DNA of 64,000 nt, from NCBI RefSeq assembly GCF_018739885.1, contig NZ_JADOES010000015.1, positions 1-64,000 of the forward strand, given 5' to 3'. The position numbers were made by a program, and so were the translations under genes. The notes beneath the pieces are model-generated. The model was not told the DNA's origin. It searched no databases and was given only the letters and a program-made list of their open reading frames with translations. Position 1 is the stretch's first letter. Every line of letters begins with the position of its first letter. The DNA comes from Leptothoe spongobia TAU-MAC 1115. Its GTDB lineage: Bacteria; Cyanobacteriota; Cyanobacteriia; Phormidesmidales; Phormidesmidaceae. Below, one piece after another: positions 1 through 7,418 of the stretch.

Positions 1-909
1 CTGTCGGGAGCTGGTTGAGCGATCACTGTAGGCAAAGGCAAACTTAACCCTGGACCGAATCTGTGCAACCAGCTCTGTCACCTCCAGAAAACGCTCTGCT
101 GTGACACAGGCTTCTACCCAGGACAAACCAAAATACCTGCAAAAAGCATCTACATTACGCCCACGTCCACGCTTTCCATCAAGAATCCGAGCAATCGTAT
201 CAGTGCTAATATCAATGTTTTGCTCGTTGAGAATTTCCTTACGAAGACCAGAGAGATAGCCGTTACTATGATTCTCAAAGTCAAAACGCGCAAGCTCTTT
301 AAATTGTTTACGATACTCGGGAAGTAATGTGAGGAAAGATGGAGGACTTAGAGGAGATATAAAGGCTGTTTCAAGACAAGCTTCTTCTACTTTTACTCCA
401 AAGAAGTTGCAAATTGCGGTTATGTTACGAGCCCTGGCACGTGAACCATTCAGGATTCTGGCAATTGTTTCCTTACTTGAATCATAAGCTTGCTCTTCTT
501 TGAGGACTTTCCATAAGTCACTAACATATGAGTCTGGTTGGAAATGCGAAATAGCGCGTTGATGAAATTCTGTGCAATATTGGCGTTTAAGGGTTAGGTA
601 AGCAGGTAAAACATACTCATTTTCATCATTGATGAAATCATCATCTGTAGAGTTTTCAGTTTCCTCAAACAGACCTTCTGGAAGCTCTGCTTCCTGAGCG
701 ATGTCCTGCCAAGATAGCCCTAAGGCTTCACAGATAAGAATAAATGTCTCTCTGCGAATAGACTCTCCTCTCCAAAAGCGTTTGAGAGTTGCTGGAGAAG
801 TTTGGGCTGCATCACACCAGCTTTGAGCAGTTTTAGTCCAACCCCGCACTTTCCTGGCAGAATCTATGATATGAATTCCTTCTAGTGATGCTTGAAGACT
901 AACGGCCAT
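1..909 (-). CDS. Partial regulator or STAND-type protein with three internal helix-turn-helix-like repeats
   Basis: An open frame starts at the ATG at 909-907 and stays open for 303 codons to the window edge, so the C-terminus is missing. A core of about 35 residues occurs three times, at residues about 40-74, 147-181 and 237-271. The second and third copies are nearly identical (both contain ETIARIL/DTIARIL, then a basic RARARN/RGRGRN stretch, then FFGVKVEEAC/YFGLSWVEAC). The pattern suggests XRE-like helix-turn-helix units. The first 75 residues, with KRFWRGESIRRETF, resemble the N-terminal domain found on many cyanobacterial NACHT, NB-ARC or pentapeptide-repeat proteins (recall of the family, not a search). 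The part that would carry an effector or NTPase domain lies outside the window. It is divergent from the small gene at 1262. The coding call is solid; the function is only inferred. Confidence 0.8.
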   Translation of the reverse strand, partial: MAVSLQASLEGIHIIDSARKVRGWTKTAQSWCDAAQTSPATLKRFWRGESIRRETFILICEALGLSWQDIAQEAELPEGLFEETENSTDDDFINDENEYVLPAYLTLKRQYCTEFHQRAISHFQPDSYVSDLWKVLKEEQAYDSSKETIARILNGSRARARNITAICNFFGVKVEEACLETAFISPLSPPSFLTLLPEYRKQFKELARFDFENHSNGYLSGLRKEILNEQNIDISTDTIARILDGKRGRGRNVDAFCRYFGLSWVEACVTAERFLEVTELVAQIRSRVKFAFAYSDRSTSSRQ

Positions 910-1261
910 ACGATGAGTAATGCAGAAAAAGCTTTCGGTTCACTTTTAGCTCACTTTAGCAAACGTAGTAAGTAATAATGAACTACAAGCTGATAATTTA
1001 CATGTCATTATTCAAAATGAGAGTTTCCGCAAAAAACTTGATGCATGCTTGGGGCTAGCTCTGATAAGGGTTTGCCTCATTTATGTTGTTTTTAGCTCAT
1101 TGACGCTTCAGATGAGTGCAGTTATCCTTAGCGTGAAACGGAAATTTACCAACTGAATAACTTTAGGAACTCATCAAGTTTTTTGCGGAGCTCGGGTGAC
1201 TCCTATAGCTACTTCGGCCAATCTTCGTTTCAATGTGCCGTCTATGCTCTAAGGAGGAGCC
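910..1261. promoter_or_regulatory. Divergent intergenic region with inverted and direct repeats
   Basis: This 352-bp gap separates the helix-turn-helix gene (minus) from the 60-residue membrane peptide gene (plus) and must hold both promoters. It contains a perfect 18-bp inverted repeat (1026-1043 and 1172-1189) and two copies of TTTTAGCTCA (944-953 and 1090-1099). The second direct repeat lies inside the inverted-repeat interval. No other gene is visible in it. Confidence 0.6.
1026..1189. repeat. Perfect 18-bp inverted repeat bounding a 164-bp interval
   Basis: The left arm TCCGCAAAAAACTTGATG (1026-1043) is the exact reverse complement of the right arm at 1172-1189, with 128 bp between. The neighbouring bases do not extend the pairing beyond one possible G-T wobble, and no clear target-site duplication flanks it. 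It could be a paired operator for the adjacent helix-turn-helix protein, or the ends of a small non-autonomous element. Confidence 0.7.
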
Positions 1262-1444
1262 ATGGAAAATGGCAAGCTCACCCATGTGGTTGTGCTTGCA
1301 AATCACTCTAAGTCTAATCCATTACCCCCTGATTTGGACCCCTGGTTGATTCCAGGTGGAATTGCGGTTTCAGCCATTCTGGCTGTCGCATATCTAATTA
1401 GGTGGCTCGTGCGATTGGTAGAGGTCTGCAAGTCCGACGACTAG
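1262..1444 (+). CDS. 60-residue single-pass membrane peptide of unknown function
   Basis: A strong Shine-Dalgarno run (AAGGAGG at 1251-1257) lies at ideal spacing before the ATG, which is the main reason to accept this short gene. The product has a polar N-terminus, a Pro-rich stretch (residues about 19-31) and one hydrophobic segment of about 22 residues (about 31-53, IPGGIAVSAILAVAYLIRWL) followed by a short charged tail ending KSDD. I recognise no family. It is transcribed away from the helix-turn-helix gene across a repeat-rich promoter region, so it may be a target of that regulator; this is inference. A small membrane-active effector is one possibility among several. Confidence 0.65.
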   Translation: MENGKLTHVVVLANHSKSNPLPPDLDPWLIPGGIAVSAILAVAYLIRWLVRLVEVCKSDD

Positions 1445-1512
1445 GTACTGCCAAGCCAAGCTAATATTTCCATGCTTGGCTTGGTGGGCTGCCATTTTAC
1501 TCCTTCAATTTT

Positions 1513-2076
1513 CTATTCAGGCAATGATAACCAGCCAAAAATCTCTCGGGCTGATAAAGCTAACTCAAGGCCAGATATCGAGGGTAAAAGTTTTTGGTCT
1601 CGGTAGAGTTTAATGCGTGACTCTGACGAAATAGTCAAAACACTATCTGCTTCTGGATCCAAGAGCCACCCTAGCTCAGTCCCATGCTCAATACAATGAA
1701 GTAGTTTTTCCAAAGGCTTGGTCTGAGCTTGCTCTGGCGATAAGATTTCAATCGCCCAATCTGGATAAGTGTCAAATCGATTCGCAATACGGCCAGATGC
1801 CTTACGCGGAATTCGCTGCCAGCGAAATACAGAAACATCCGGCACAATCGCGGCCCCACCAAATACACAACGCAGTTCTGAAAATGCCTTAGCAATGCGC
1901 TGAGGTTCTCCTGCCCGATCAATTGCTTTGCACAATGCAACTTGCAGTAGACTATGTTCTCCCTGTGGCATTGGCTTTTGCAGTAGCTGATTGTTGAGAA
2001 ATTCGCTGGCAGGTTGTGTTTCTGGGAGTGCCAGGAAAGAATCTAGTGTGAGAGTTGGGACGGGGCTTTGTACCAT
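1513..2076 (-). CDS. Uma2 family (DUF820) putative restriction-type endonuclease
   Basis: 187 residues, the usual length of the Uma2/DUF820 family, which is greatly expanded in cyanobacteria and has a PD-(D/E)XK nuclease fold. Visible landmarks fit: the E-x-x-C/V-x-F-G strand, the PD motif at Pro79-Asp80 (VPDVSVFRW), the E-I-L-S-P motif at Glu110 and a following Lys at about 124, then the W-L-L-D-P strand at about 137-141. These would form the Asp/Glu/Lys metal site. The biological role of the family is not settled. It sits 63 bp downstream of ktrB on the same strand and could be co-transcribed, but nothing links the two functions. Family assignment is confident; activity is not shown. Confidence 0.88.
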   Translation of the reverse strand: MVQSPVPTLTLDSFLALPETQPASEFLNNQLLQKPMPQGEHSLLQVALCKAIDRAGEPQRIAKAFSELRCVFGGAAIVPDVSVFRWQRIPRKASGRIANRFDTYPDWAIEILSPEQAQTKPLEKLLHCIEHGTELGWLLDPEADSVLTISSESRIKLYRDQKLLPSISGLELALSAREIFGWLSLPE

Positions 2077-2139
2077 GATGGATTGTCCGATGCTTCTTCT
2101 ATCCTAAGCGTTGGATTTTTGCTGTGTGCTTATAGTCTG

Positions 2140-3474
2140 TTAACCCACTAATAAATCTTCCTCGGGATAGTGAATGGTGCTAGGTCTAGGATCCCCTAAC
2201 AGGGCAGACATGAGCAACAAGATCCCAACTCTGCCAATGTACATGGTGATAATAATGATGAGCTGGCCTAGGGTGGATAGTTCTGATGTGATACCTGTGG
2301 AAAGGCCAACTGTGGCAAAGGCTGAGACGGTTTCAAACAGAAGCGCGATAAACTCAATGCCTGGGTCCGTCAGGGAGAGCAGAATGGTTACCATCACCAC
2401 CGTCATCCCTGAGGCAACGACGACACCAACTGCTTTAAGCACTCGTTTATCTGGAATTTCACGCTGGTAAGCCAATACTTCGTCTTCGCCTTTGAGGACC
2501 GTGCGGGTGCAGTTGAGCAAAATCCTGACTGTGGTGGTTTTGATGCCCCCACCGGTACTACCTGGGCTAGCACCGATAAACATGAGCGCGATCGCAATAA
2601 ACAATGAACTGGTCTCCATCGCCCCAATATCAATGGAGTTAAACCCGGCAGTTCGCATAATCACCGACTGGAAGCTTGCCTCCAGGAGTTTCATATTTAA
2701 TGGCTCAGTACCCAAGGTAGCGGGGTTGAAAAACTCCACAGCAAAAAAGGCTAAGGTTCCCAGGACGAGTAGAACAAAGGATGTGCTGGTGACCACCTTG
2801 AAGTGTAGAGAAAATACCTGGTGTTTGCGTTGGCGGCGGATGCGATCGCGAACCCAAATAAACATCTCCATAATCACCTGGTAACCAATGCCGCCCAGAA
2901 TCACCAGAGCAGCAATCACCCCACTAATCCAAGGAGACCGAGCATATTGCACCAGACTATCGGCGAAGAGGCTAAACCCAGCATTGTTAAACGCACTGAT
3001 GCTGTGAAAGAGCGATAGCCATAAACTGTGTCCCGTATCGTAATCATTAGCAAAGCGTGGCATCAGCAAAAACGCCCCACTCAGCTCAAAAATCATTGTC
3101 ATCGCAATGATGGATTTAATCAGCGACGCAGCGGACGATAATTCAGCCGTGTCCAAGGATTGCTGAATGGCAAGACGGTCTTTTAGCCCCAAACGTTTGC
3201 CTAAGAGAAGGAGGAGCAATGTGGTCGCAGTCATATAACCCAGGCCCCCCAGCTGTATCAGCAGCAAAATTATTCCCTGGCCTAGGGGTGAAAAATATGA
3301 CCCCGTATCCACCACAATTAAACCCGTGACACACACTGCTGATGTGGCTGTAAATAAGGCCACAATTGGGTTATTCCATTCGCCTGTTGCCGTGGACAAG
3401 GGCAGCATGAGCAATAACGTACCCACGGTAATGACCGTTAAAAACCCAACGCACACAGTCCTTGAAACGGTCAT
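2140..3474 (-). CDS. ktrB: KtrB/TrkH-type potassium uptake channel subunit
   Basis: 444 residues of strongly hydrophobic sequence with the four pseudo-repeated pore loops of the Trk/Ktr/HKT superfamily. The selectivity-filter glycines are visible in SAVCVTGL, SAFNNAGF, RTAGFNS and SAFATVGLS. Gly-rich SPGSTGGGIKTTT, near the middle of the third/fourth repeat, matches the gating-loop region of KtrB. The length fits KtrB rather than the larger TrkH. KtrB is the membrane part of a K+ (often Na+-dependent) uptake system gated by the cytosolic RCK protein KtrA. No ktrA gene is next to it here, so the partner must be encoded elsewhere. The ATG at 3474 gives a short cytosolic lead before the first membrane helix. 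Confidence 0.9.
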   Translation of the reverse strand: MTVSRTVCVGFLTVITVGTLLLMLPLSTATGEWNNPIVALFTATSAVCVTGLIVVDTGSYFSPLGQGIILLLIQLGGLGYMTATTLLLLLLGKRLGLKDRLAIQQSLDTAELSSAASLIKSIIAMTMIFELSGAFLLMPRFANDYDTGHSLWLSLFHSISAFNNAGFSLFADSLVQYARSPWISGVIAALVILGGIGYQVIMEMFIWVRDRIRRQRKHQVFSLHFKVVTSTSFVLLVLGTLAFFAVEFFNPATLGTEPLNMKLLEASFQSVIMRTAGFNSIDIGAMETSSLFIAIALMFIGASPGSTGGGIKTTTVRILLNCTRTVLKGEDEVLAYQREIPDKRVLKAVGVVVASGMTVVMVTILLSLTDPGIEFIALLFETVSAFATVGLSTGITSELSTLGQLIIIITMYIGRVGILLLMSALLGDPRPSTIHYPEEDLLVG

Positions 3475-3621
3475 CGGTGTTCTACTCGCATAAGTCTGAT
3501 CCCAGCATCGCTTCTACGGCTGTTAGAGGGATTCAGTGAATTGGCTCAATCTGCCATCATGACAGCCGGTATCGGTCAATTTTATGATGCTGCCTTCAAT
3601 CACTGCGCATGAGTTATACCA

Positions 3622-3724
3622 AATCCGAAGTCCTCAATCCCGATTCAAAAATGGACAATCCTGTAGGGGCACTCCCTTGTGGATGCCCTGCGATATCAGG
3701 CGCTATCAGTCAGGATTTCGGATT
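3622..3724. repeat. MITE-like imperfect inverted repeat
   Basis: AATCCGAAGTCCT (3622-3634) pairs with AGGATTTCGGATT (3712-3724) at 12 of 13 positions, enclosing 77 bp. Inside lies TAGGGGCACTCCCTTGTGG followed by ATGCCC, which can form its own short hairpin. The architecture resembles small intergenic repeats common in cyanobacteria. No second copy is visible in this window, so its repeat status is unproven. Confidence 0.4.
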
Positions 3725-3742
3725 ACGTGCCATTAGACATCA

Positions 3743-3781
3743 AAAATCAGGGGACCATTCCCAAAGAACGACCCCCTGATT
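3743..3781 (-). terminator. Rho-independent terminator of the SLH gene
   Basis: On the minus strand AATCAGGGG (3781-3773) and CCCCTGATT (3753-3745) form a 9-bp stem with a 19-nt loop, followed by a run of five T. It sits 47 bp after the stop codon of the SLH gene. Confidence 0.8.
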
Positions 3782-3827
3782 GCCTGTTTTCATGGTTTAT
3801 CGAGATATTGCAGCCTCGATCGCAACC

Positions 3828-5075
3828 TTAGTTGGGACAATCAACCAGCCGTACAACAGCTGTTGCAGCATAGTTACGTAGAGCATCACTATTAGGGACA
3901 AAAGCACTGCCAGACTCATTTACAGGTGTAGCAATACCACAGTAGGCCGAGAGGCTAGAAATTACATCAGCGGCCCAGTGTCCTTCGGTATCTGAGAATG
4001 CAAATGCACCCTGCGTAGGTGTTAGAGCTGTCCCTTGGCCGAGAACCCGCTTGCGGTACTCAGCCGCTCGTCGAACCACAGCCATCATCTCAGCACGGGT
4101 GACTTCTTGCGCTGGGCGAAAATCACCTTCAGGATAGCCGCTGACAATACCGCTCTGGTTAGCAAACTGAATCTTAGCAGCACTCCAACGATTGCTCGCA
4201 ACATCATTAAACGGAGCTGTGGTGACCTGGCTAGGTAGGGCAATAGAAATATTGTCCTGGGCATCAAGGGCTTCAATGACCATCGATACCAACTGCTCAC
4301 GCGTTAGCGCTGTACGAGGCCGGAAGGTCCCATCCTGGAAACCAGCAATAAAGCCGATTTCTACAGCCCGGCTAATTTGGGTAGCGTAGACATCATTAGT
4401 GACATCTCGGAAAGTAATCGTAGGTGTACTAGGTGGAGGGGTCGGGTCGGTAACTACCGGTGGATTCTCAATAGTAGGCCCGCCATTTTGTTCTACTAAG
4501 GCGGCTAAGGTAGCGTCGTGGGTCAGGTATAGGTGCCCAAGGGTGCGGCCATCCAATGTACGACGGGTTAAACGCCAACCGGGGTTAAGGAAAACTTTGG
4601 TAAATCCATTTTCGGCTTGACCAAATGTACGACCCAGTCTCATCGGTGGGGAGTCGCGATATATGTTAGTTGGAAAACGGCTGGGGGTACCAACCAAGAT
4701 ATATTCGCCTTCTTCTTCTTGAATTTCTAGATTAAATCGACTGCCAGCATCACCGTCACCAGCGCGAATGGAGTAGCCATTACTATCCGTGCTACGTCCA
4801 CAAATGCCCGAGAAGTCAAAGTTTAGTAATAGAGGTTCTATTTGTACTGGGTTTGAGCCTGACTCGCTCCAGCACTGTTGAGCATCACTCTTTTGTTCGA
4901 TGATCATAAACTGGGGACGACCGAGCAGACCACCACCAGGAGCAGCTAACAGGACAAAGTCTTCTTGGGTAACTTCAACATTGCTAAAAGCTTGGGCATC
5001 TACGCGGGTAGTCGCGCCAAAAAACGTAAGGGTGGCTGCGGTAGCGGCAGCCATAGCTAAGCGTAGTCGTTTCAT
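3828..5075 (-). CDS. Secreted DUF3747 protein with three S-layer homology domains
   Basis: 415 residues. A signal peptide spans residues about 1-28 (basic MKRLR, hydrophobic stretch, VDAQA cleavage region). Residues about 30-190 match the cyanobacterial DUF3747 domain: a QxxFVLLAAP opening, IIEQ, CWSESGSNPV, LLLNFDFSGICGRSTDSNGYSIR and FLNPGWRLTRRTLDGRTLGHLYL. A Pro/Thr linker follows (about 200-222). Three SLH repeats then run to the end, at about 222-275 (FRDVTNDVYATQI..GFQDGTFRPRTALTREQ), 288-340 (YPEGDFRPAQEVTRAE) and 358-412. SLH domains bind secondary cell-wall polymers, so this is probably an outer-envelope or S-layer-associated protein. The enzymatic role of DUF3747, if any, is unknown. 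The third SLH is the most diverged. Confidence 0.9.
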   Translation of the reverse strand: MKRLRLAMAAATAATLTFFGATTRVDAQAFSNVEVTQEDFVLLAAPGGGLLGRPQFMIIEQKSDAQQCWSESGSNPVQIEPLLLNFDFSGICGRSTDSNGYSIRAGDGDAGSRFNLEIQEEEGEYILVGTPSRFPTNIYRDSPPMRLGRTFGQAENGFTKVFLNPGWRLTRRTLDGRTLGHLYLTHDATLAALVEQNGGPTIENPPVVTDPTPPPSTPTITFRDVTNDVYATQISRAVEIGFIAGFQDGTFRPRTALTREQLVSMVIEALDAQDNISIALPSQVTTAPFNDVASNRWSAAKIQFANQSGIVSGYPEGDFRPAQEVTRAEMMAVVRRAAEYRKRVLGQGTALTPTQGAFAFSDTEGHWAADVISSLSAYCGIATPVNESGSAFVPNSDALRNYAATAVVRLVDCPN

Positions 5076-5350
5076 TATTTGTGCGTTGGTTTGAACTATG
5101 AAGCAGGACCTGATTTGAATATTGCCCGATGGGAACAGGCATGTGACGTTACAGTCATTTTTCTTGATGGAAGCTTGCAGCTAAGAAATCGGGAATCCGG
5201 ATCTTTTTAACCCTACGGACTAACTCACGATTCAAGGCAGTTATTTTGGCTTTTTTTAGGGTTACTGCCAGAGGACTTGCCGCAATCATGGTGAATTTGA
5301 CACGATAGGAATGCAATGATCCCAAATCACCCCTTGAGAGGATGTAACCG

Positions 5351-5989
5351 ATGGTTCAAGGAATAACTCAGTGGTTATGGCAGTGCGTTACTAGTCCGGT
5401 CGCTTTACCAGTCGTCACAGCCTTTAGCCTATTAATGGTCCCAGTGCCTGCTGCTCAGGCCTTGGATGAAGGTGACCTCCAACGCTTGATTGAGACCAAT
5501 GAATGTCCTGGTTGTGATCTGCAAGCAGCTGATTTGCGGCGTTTGGATCTTTCAGGTGCCAATCTAGAAGGTGCCAACTTGAAAAAGGCAAACTTTTTTT
5601 ATGCGGTGTTGGATGGTGCGAACCTTTCGGGAGCAGACCTAAGCTCGACGAATTTATCCTATGTGAGTGCGCTGACTCTGATTAGTGACCTGACTAATAG
5701 CAGCGGTCAACCTATCGAGATCCCGGCTAAGTTTATCGGTGCGGATTTAACTGGGGCACTGCTTAACTACGGTGACTTTTCTGGCGCTGATATGACAGAG
5801 GCCAATTTTTTTGAGGCTTTTATTGATAAGACGCAGTTTGTTGGTTCCCAATTGCAGCGTACAAATTTTGCATCCACCTTTGTGCATGATATCGATCTAA
5901 GGGGAGCTAATCTCTGTGGCTCTACTTACTGGGGGGGAAATGATTACCGACGGTCTTGTGATGTGCCGGTGACGGATTTAAATGAATAG
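5351..5989 (+). CDS. Exported pentapeptide-repeat protein
   Basis: 212 residues. Residues 1-37 form a signal peptide ending VPAAQA. Two blocks of A(D/N)LXX pentapeptides follow. The first is at residues about 58-100 (DLRRLDLSGANLEGANLKKA and onward). The second is at about 125-185 (GADLTGALLNYGDFSGADMTEANF and onward). A non-repeat insert of about 25 residues separates them. Such repeats fold as a right-handed square beta-helix; secreted single-domain members are common in cyanobacteria, mostly without known function. GAGAGGATG a few bases before the ATG is a plausible ribosome site. Two Cys (ECPGC near residue 54) and two near the C-terminus may form disulfides in the periplasm or thylakoid lumen. 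The stop codon lies in a weak hairpin (5988-6013). Confidence 0.85.
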   Translation: MVQGITQWLWQCVTSPVALPVVTAFSLLMVPVPAAQALDEGDLQRLIETNECPGCDLQAADLRRLDLSGANLEGANLKKANFFYAVLDGANLSGADLSSTNLSYVSALTLISDLTNSSGQPIEIPAKFIGADLTGALLNYGDFSGADMTEANFFEAFIDKTQFVGSQLQRTNFASTFVHDIDLRGANLCGSTYWGGNDYRRSCDVPVTDLNE

Positions 5990-6034
5990 CAGGTCAGATA
6001 TACTCGGCCTGCTACTCGTTAGTATTTAAACCTT

Positions 6035-6101
6035 GTCCACGTCCAGAATTGGAGTTTTACCGTGGGAGAAACGGCAGGTTTCAACTTGGACGTGGTTTAT
6101 G
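6035..6101. repeat. Dispersed 67-bp repeat, copy 1, overlapping a stop codon
   Basis: Starts GTCCACGTCCAGAA and ends GTGGTTTATG; closely matches 38770-38835. CCACGTCCA near its left end pairs with TGGACGTGG near its right end (9 bp). The TAA stop of the DUF2470 gene lies in its last bases at 6097-6099, exactly as the other copy supplies the stop of an unrelated gene. Confidence 0.8.
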
Positions 6102-6372
6102 ATTTAACTTGCTTGAGCATCTCTACCAACACATGGTGAGCATCTTTAGCATCGACTAAGGGGCGTTCAAAGCTGATTCGTACGAGGGTACTTTGTCCGT
6201 TCACGGTGGCATCTAAATCCATACCAGTGGTATCAATGGCTTTCATGGTTGCACCTGTAGCCTCTGTCGTATTGCCAAATTTTTGGGCGTAGATCAAGAC
6301 TGCGTCGGCGTGATCGTCATTCATATGTTTGCAGATGCGATCGCTAACGGTCGCTGTGATTGCGTCAGCCAT
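6097..6372 (-). CDS. DUF2470 domain protein (HugZ C-terminal-like)
   Basis: 91 residues made of a single DUF2470 domain, recognisable from ICKHMNDDHADAVLIYAQKFG at residues about 13-33 and the later MDLDATVNGQ and RISFERPLVDAKDAHHVLVEML. DUF2470 is the C-terminal domain of HugZ/HutZ-type haem-handling proteins and of chloroplast haem-oxygenase relatives; stand-alone copies are common in cyanobacteria. A link to tetrapyrrole or haem binding is likely by homology but not shown here. The His/Asp-rich HMNDDHAD motif is intact. The stop codon is part of a dispersed repeat. The gene converges with the pentapeptide gene. Confidence 0.88.
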   Translation of the reverse strand: MADAITATVSDRICKHMNDDHADAVLIYAQKFGNTTEATGATMKAIDTTGMDLDATVNGQSTLVRISFERPLVDAKDAHHVLVEMLKQVKS

Positions 6373-6571
6373 AGAATTTTCCTACAAAATTTCGTACACT
6401 ACTGTTCTACAACATCTGTCAGGTTGGTTAGCAAAATAGCTATCCCTAAAAGTTTGAGTTTGCAATGCTAATCTTGCTAATAACCGCCAAATGTATCTAT
6501 CGGTTGCAAGAGATCATAGACTGCAGTGTGCACAATTTATCCATGTGCCATGGGTCTAAATCTGTTTCTTT

Positions 6572-6994
6572 TTGCTCAGTCAGTTGATATTATCTTCCAC
6601 TCCTCCAACCGGTGAGCATCCCTGGCCAACGGGGCATATTTTTCAGAGTCCTGGGGCCCATCTGACCTATCGTGTCATCGGCCCCTGTTGTCGATTATTT
6701 GATCGCGAGCAACTACCTTGGCCCTGCTGTCGTCTACAGTGGCGGGGCAAAGAGCCGAGCTGGCGGCGTATTGGTCGGCGGTTTATTGTAGATCTGTCCA
6801 CCAAACGCCATCCATCCTACTGTGTTGAAATTGTCGGCCAAGGTTACCGGGCTCAGCCAATTGTGATTACACTGTATTCGTTGGATTTCTCTCGTGAAAT
6901 GCAGGCATGGTGGCATACGAAGCGCTGCTATTTGGATAATACCGCTCCTGCAGATGAGGCTGATGTACTCAGAGGATACTCTGAGTACTGCTGA
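6572..6994 (+). CDS. Hypothetical Cys- and Trp-rich protein, probable TTG start
   Basis: About 140 residues, with no recognised family. An in-frame stop at 6557-6559 blocks any earlier start, and the first usable codon is TTG at 6572; no in-frame ATG occurs close to the N-terminus. The product has two CC pairs (GPCCRLF, WPCCRLQW), a basic stretch (RRIGRRF), and a C-terminal half of beta-strand-like character (YCVEIVGQGYRAQPIVITLYSLDF). It is followed 75 bp later by the small ferredoxin gene on the same strand. Composition looks protein-like throughout, and the competing antisense frame is shorter. I regard it as a probable real gene without assigning a role. Confidence 0.55.
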   Translation: MLSQLILSSTPPTGEHPWPTGHIFQSPGAHLTYRVIGPCCRLFDREQLPWPCCRLQWRGKEPSWRRIGRRFIVDLSTKRHPSYCVEIVGQGYRAQPIVITLYSLDFSREMQAWWHTKRCYLDNTAPADEADVLRGYSEYC

Positions 6995-7069
6995 CGCAAT
7001 TGGGCGGCTCCAGAAATCTTGCGATAGGATTGTGAATGTTCCTTAGAAATTCATATCCACGGACACCCT

Positions 7070-7312
7070 ATGAGTGTTGAGGTTTGTTTTTTGCCTGATA
7101 ATGTTCTGGTTTCAGCGACTCCAGGAGAGCCAATTTTGCAAGTTGCTGAGCGAGCGGGCGTCAGTATCCCCACTGGGTGCTTAATGGGTTCATGCCATGC
7201 GTGCGAGGTCGATGTTGAGGGACAAGAAGAGCCTATTTGTGCTTGTATTTCTGCAGTTCCAGTTACACAGTCACCCTATGTAGTGAACCTCCATGTTGAT
7301 CCGACCTGGTAG
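7070..7312 (+). CDS. Small [2Fe-2S] ferredoxin-like protein
   Basis: 80 residues with the plant-type ferredoxin fold cut to its core. The cluster loop is visible as TGCLMGSCHACEVDVEG with Cys37, Cys42 and Cys45 in the Cx4Cx2C pattern. The fourth ligand is Cys57 or Cys59 in PICACISAVP, Cys59 fitting the family better. The gap to the last Cys is shorter than in photosynthetic ferredoxins, as in the small stand-alone ferredoxins seen beside oxygenases and in cyanobacterial genomes. It should carry one electron in an unknown redox pathway. The product ends DPTW. A perfect hairpin terminator follows. Confidence 0.88.
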   Translation: MSVEVCFLPDNVLVSATPGEPILQVAERAGVSIPTGCLMGSCHACEVDVEGQEEPICACISAVPVTQSPYVVNLHVDPTW

Positions 7313-7349
7313 TGCTTAGATGATAGGGGTTGCAAGACGCCATCGATAA

Positions 7350-7394
7350 TTAGGAAAAGGGCATCTTTCTGTCAGAAAGATGCCCTTTTCCTAA
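7350..7394. terminator. Bidirectional hairpin terminator
   Basis: TAGGAAAAGGGCATCTTTCT (7351-7370) pairs perfectly with 7374-7393 around a 3-nt loop; one more T-A pair extends it to 21 bp. The A-rich left arm and T-rich right arm place T runs near the stem base on both strands. It separates the converging ferredoxin and RlpA genes. Confidence 0.85.
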
Positions 7395-7418
7395 AAGTTT
7401 GTATAGAGAAGATGGGCG

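Larger units (their letters stand above)
3475..3827. other. Intergenic region between ktrB and the SLH gene
   Basis: 353 bp without a gene. It contains an imperfect inverted repeat (3622-3634 and 3712-3724), with an inner GGGCA/TGCCC hairpin, and a rho-independent terminator for the upstream SLH gene (3743-3781). It should also carry the ktrB promoter near 3480-3600. Confidence 0.6.

Noticed and set aside
2492..2884. A 130-codon plus-strand frame
   Set aside because: It is antisense to ktrB pore-loop sequence, with no ribosome site.
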